Source: Arthrobacter sp. 260 (lineage in GTDB: Bacteria; Actinomycetota; Actinomycetes; Actinomycetales; Micrococcaceae). From it: DNA of 64,000 bases. The stretch is from NCBI RefSeq assembly GCF_013116745.1, contig NZ_JABFOE010000015.1, positions 23,141 to 87,140 of the forward strand, given 5' to 3'. Numbering within the stretch: the first letter of the stretch is position 1; the number at the start of each line of letters is the position of its first letter. Below, piece after piece: positions 62,298 to 64,000 of the stretch. The notes beneath the pieces were generated by a model, which worked only from the letters and a program-made list of their open reading frames with translations, had not been told where the DNA came from and ran no database searches. Made by a program: the position numbers and the translations under genes.

Positions 62298-63638
62298 GTG
62301 TCCCACCAAACTGAAACCACAGACCCCGGCCTCGCAGCACTCCTGAGCGACCAGCACAACGACCCTTCCTTCGCCAACGTCTGGCAGGAACTGAAGTGGC
62401 GTGGACTGGTCCAGGTATCCACTGACGAGGACGAACTCGAGAAGGCCCTCGCGGGCGACCCGGTGACCTTCTACTGTGGGTTCGACCCCACTGCACCGAG
62501 CCTGCACCTCGGACACCTGGTACAACTGCTCACCATGCGGCGGCTCCAGCTTGCCGGACACCATGCGTTGGGGCTGGTCGGAGGGTCCACCGGTCTGATC
62601 GGTGATCCCCGCCCCACGTCGGAGCGGGCACTGAACACACCCGAGACAGTGGCCGAGTGGGTGGAGAAGCTGAGGGCCCAGGTGCAGAAATACCTCGACT
62701 TCGACGGCGACAACCCCGCCCGGATGGTCAACAACCTTGACTGGACCGCACCCCTGAGCGCTATCGACTTCCTGCGGGAAATCGGCAAGCACTACCGGGT
62801 TGGCACCATGCTGGCCAAGGATGCTGTCAGCGCCCGCCTGAACTCGGACGCCGGTATCAGTTACACCGAGTTCAGCTACCAGATCCTGCAGGGACTGGAC
62901 TTCCTGGAGCTGTACCGCAGCTACGGGTGCACCCTCCAGACCGGGGGATCGGACCAGTGGGGCAACCTGACCAGCGGCACCGACCTGATCAGGCGCGCCG
63001 AGGGGAAGAGCGTCCACGCCATCGGCACGCCGTTGATCACCAACTCGGATGGCACCAAGTTTGGCAAGAGCGAGGGCAACGCCATCTGGATTGATGCCCA
63101 GCTGACGAGCCCCTACGCCTTCTACCAGTTCTGGCTCAACACCGCCGACGCCGACGTAGTGGGCCGGCTGAAGGTCTTCACGTTCAAGACGCGTGAGGAA
63201 ATCGAAGAGCTGGGCAAGGCTGCGCAGGAACGACCCCACTTGCGTGAAGCCCAGCGAGCACTGGCTTTCGAGGTGAATGCCCTGGTCCATGGGGTGGAGG
63301 CCACCGAAAAAGTGATCGCCGCCTCGGCGGCACTGTTCGGCCAGGGCGAACTGGCCAGCCTGGATGAGACCACCCTCACAGCAGCAATCGCGGAGCTGCC
63401 CAAGGCGACCGTGTCGGCGGATGCCCTGGGCATCGTCGACCTGCTCGTAGCCAGTGGCCTCTCCGCCAGCAACTCGGCGGCCCGCCGCACGGTGGGCGAG
63501 GGCGGCGCCTACGTCAACAACGTGAAGGTCCAGGATCCGGACACGGTAGTGGGACCCGATTCCCTGTTGCACGGGCGGTACCTGGTGTTGCGACGGGGCA
63601 AGCGCACGCTCGCCACGGTCGACGTCGCACCGGTCTAA
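62298..63638 (+). CDS. tyrS: Tyrosyl-tRNA synthetase
   Basis: Class I synthetase, 446 residues. HIGH-type motif HLGH at residues 70-73, tyrosine-binding TEFSYQILQGLDFLELY and TGGSDQWGN, and a KMSKS variant KFGKS. A C-terminal S4 domain (SNSAARRTVGEGGAYVNNVK) completes it. The start GTG 62298 is set by family alignment and by the leaderless-type promoter; the open frame to 62247 overlaps the helicase gene. Confidence 0.96.
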   Translation: MSHQTETTDPGLAALLSDQHNDPSFANVWQELKWRGLVQVSTDEDELEKALAGDPVTFYCGFDPTAPSLHLGHLVQLLTMRRLQLAGHHALGLVGGSTGLIGDPRPTSERALNTPETVAEWVEKLRAQVQKYLDFDGDNPARMVNNLDWTAPLSAIDFLREIGKHYRVGTMLAKDAVSARLNSDAGISYTEFSYQILQGLDFLELYRSYGCTLQTGGSDQWGNLTSGTDLIRRAEGKSVHAIGTPLITNSDGTKFGKSEGNAIWIDAQLTSPYAFYQFWLNTADADVVGRLKVFTFKTREEIEELGKAAQERPHLREAQRALAFEVNALVHGVEATEKVIAASAALFGQGELASLDETTLTAAIAELPKATVSADALGIVDLLVASGLSASNSAARRTVGEGGAYVNNVKVQDPDTVVGPDSLLHGRYLVLRRGKRTLATVDVAPV

Positions 63639-64000
63639 GCCTGAGGTTTCCGGGCTTGCGCACGGGGATTTGCGAACACCCAGATCCACGTGTAATGTTT
63701 TCTGAGTTGCCGCCGTTGAGTGGCAACCAACCCCTTCGAAAAATTCATCGGTGGATCCGGCGTGTGCTCAGCACAGAAGCCAGAAATACCGTACATTTTC
63801 GTCGGTTCATTCGGTTGTTTTTGTGAAAATCTGGAAATACTGCGGATTTGACAAAGATAATGCGGATGGAATAACTTTAGATAAGTCGCAGCGAGGAAAT
63901 GTAAATAGAAAGTTTATTTACAGATAAATCGAATCGCGCCTGTTATTTGAGAACTCAATAGTGTGCCATGTTTGTTGATACCGATTGTTTTATTGATTGG
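63639..64000 (+). promoter_or_regulatory. Promoter and leader region of an rRNA operon
   Basis: The last 362 bases have no gene and become strongly AT-rich after about 63780, unlike the rest of the window. Two promoter-like pairs are visible: TTGTTT (63815-63820), 17 bases, TACTGC (63838-63843); and TTGACA (63848-63853), 18 bases, TAACTT (63872-63877). TTTGAGAACTCAATAGTGTG at 63946-63965 is the conserved block found just before 16S rRNA in Arthrobacter-like genomes (antitermination/processing leader). The 16S gene should begin beyond base 64000. A short GTTGCC/GGCAAC hairpin at 63706-63727 may end tyrS transcription. Confidence 0.8.

Overview
This window is high-GC chromosomal DNA of an actinobacterium. 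The order ftsK-pgsA-pncC-clgR-DUF3046-recA-recX-miaB-miaA-dapF-hflX-lexA, the bifunctional HisA/TrpF (PriA) type enzyme in the his cluster, a maleylpyruvate-isomerase (mycothiol-linked) fold protein, frequent GTG starts and many leaderless promoters all point to Actinomycetia. Protein sequences look most like Micrococcaceae (Arthrobacter group); that rank is inference. No phage, IS element, CRISPR array, tRNA or complete rRNA gene is visible.

Layout. 1-8.9 kb: 3' part of ftsK, then pgsA, pncC, clgR, a MarR regulator on the other strand, DUF3046, recA with an SOS box, recX with an unusual repetitive N-terminus, and a secreted coiled-coil/lytic-transglycosylase-like protein. 9-16.8 kb: tRNA modification (miaB, miaA), dapF, an RsmC-like methyltransferase, hflX and a DinG-type helicase. 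16.8-18.3 kb: lexA with a divergent LysM membrane protein, separated by two SOS boxes. 18.5-24.1 kb: hisC-hisB-hisH-small membrane protein-priA-sseB, then an MFS transporter. 24.2-27.8 kb: DUF1844 gene, then infC (AUU start, attenuator-like leader), rpmI, rplT and a SpoU-type rRNA methyltransferase. 27.8-37.8 kb: MFS exporter, small hypothetical, Nudix hydrolase, radical SAM protein, two convergent ABC exporters with a 32-bp palindrome upstream, a cysteine-desulfurase-like enzyme and pyroglutamyl peptidase. 37.8-41.1 kb: the least ordinary part. It holds a membrane-tethered ECF-sigma-like protein translationally coupled to a one-pass membrane protein with three extracellular Ig-like (BIG2) repeats, a 5'-truncated DUF222/HNH remnant, and a SIMPL-domain protein coupled to an HExxH protein. 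41.2-44.9 kb: pheST. 45.1-54.8 kb: quinone oxidoreductase and the complete arginine cluster argCJBDFRGH. 54.9-59.4 kb: maleylpyruvate-isomerase fold protein, SRPBCC protein and an alkylation-repair block (ogt, Ada-AlkA fusion, mpg). 59.4-64 kb: apt, HelD-type helicase, tyrS and the promoter/leader region of an rRNA operon whose 16S gene lies beyond the window.

Functionally the window joins DNA damage control (recA, recX, lexA, LysM division-control candidate, Ada-AlkA, Ogt, Mpg, DinG-like), amino-acid biosynthesis (his, arg, dapF) and translation (infC-rpmI-rplT, pheST, tyrS, miaAB, rrn leader). The best candidate for something undescribed is the sigma-like/Ig-like membrane pair at 37814-39522.
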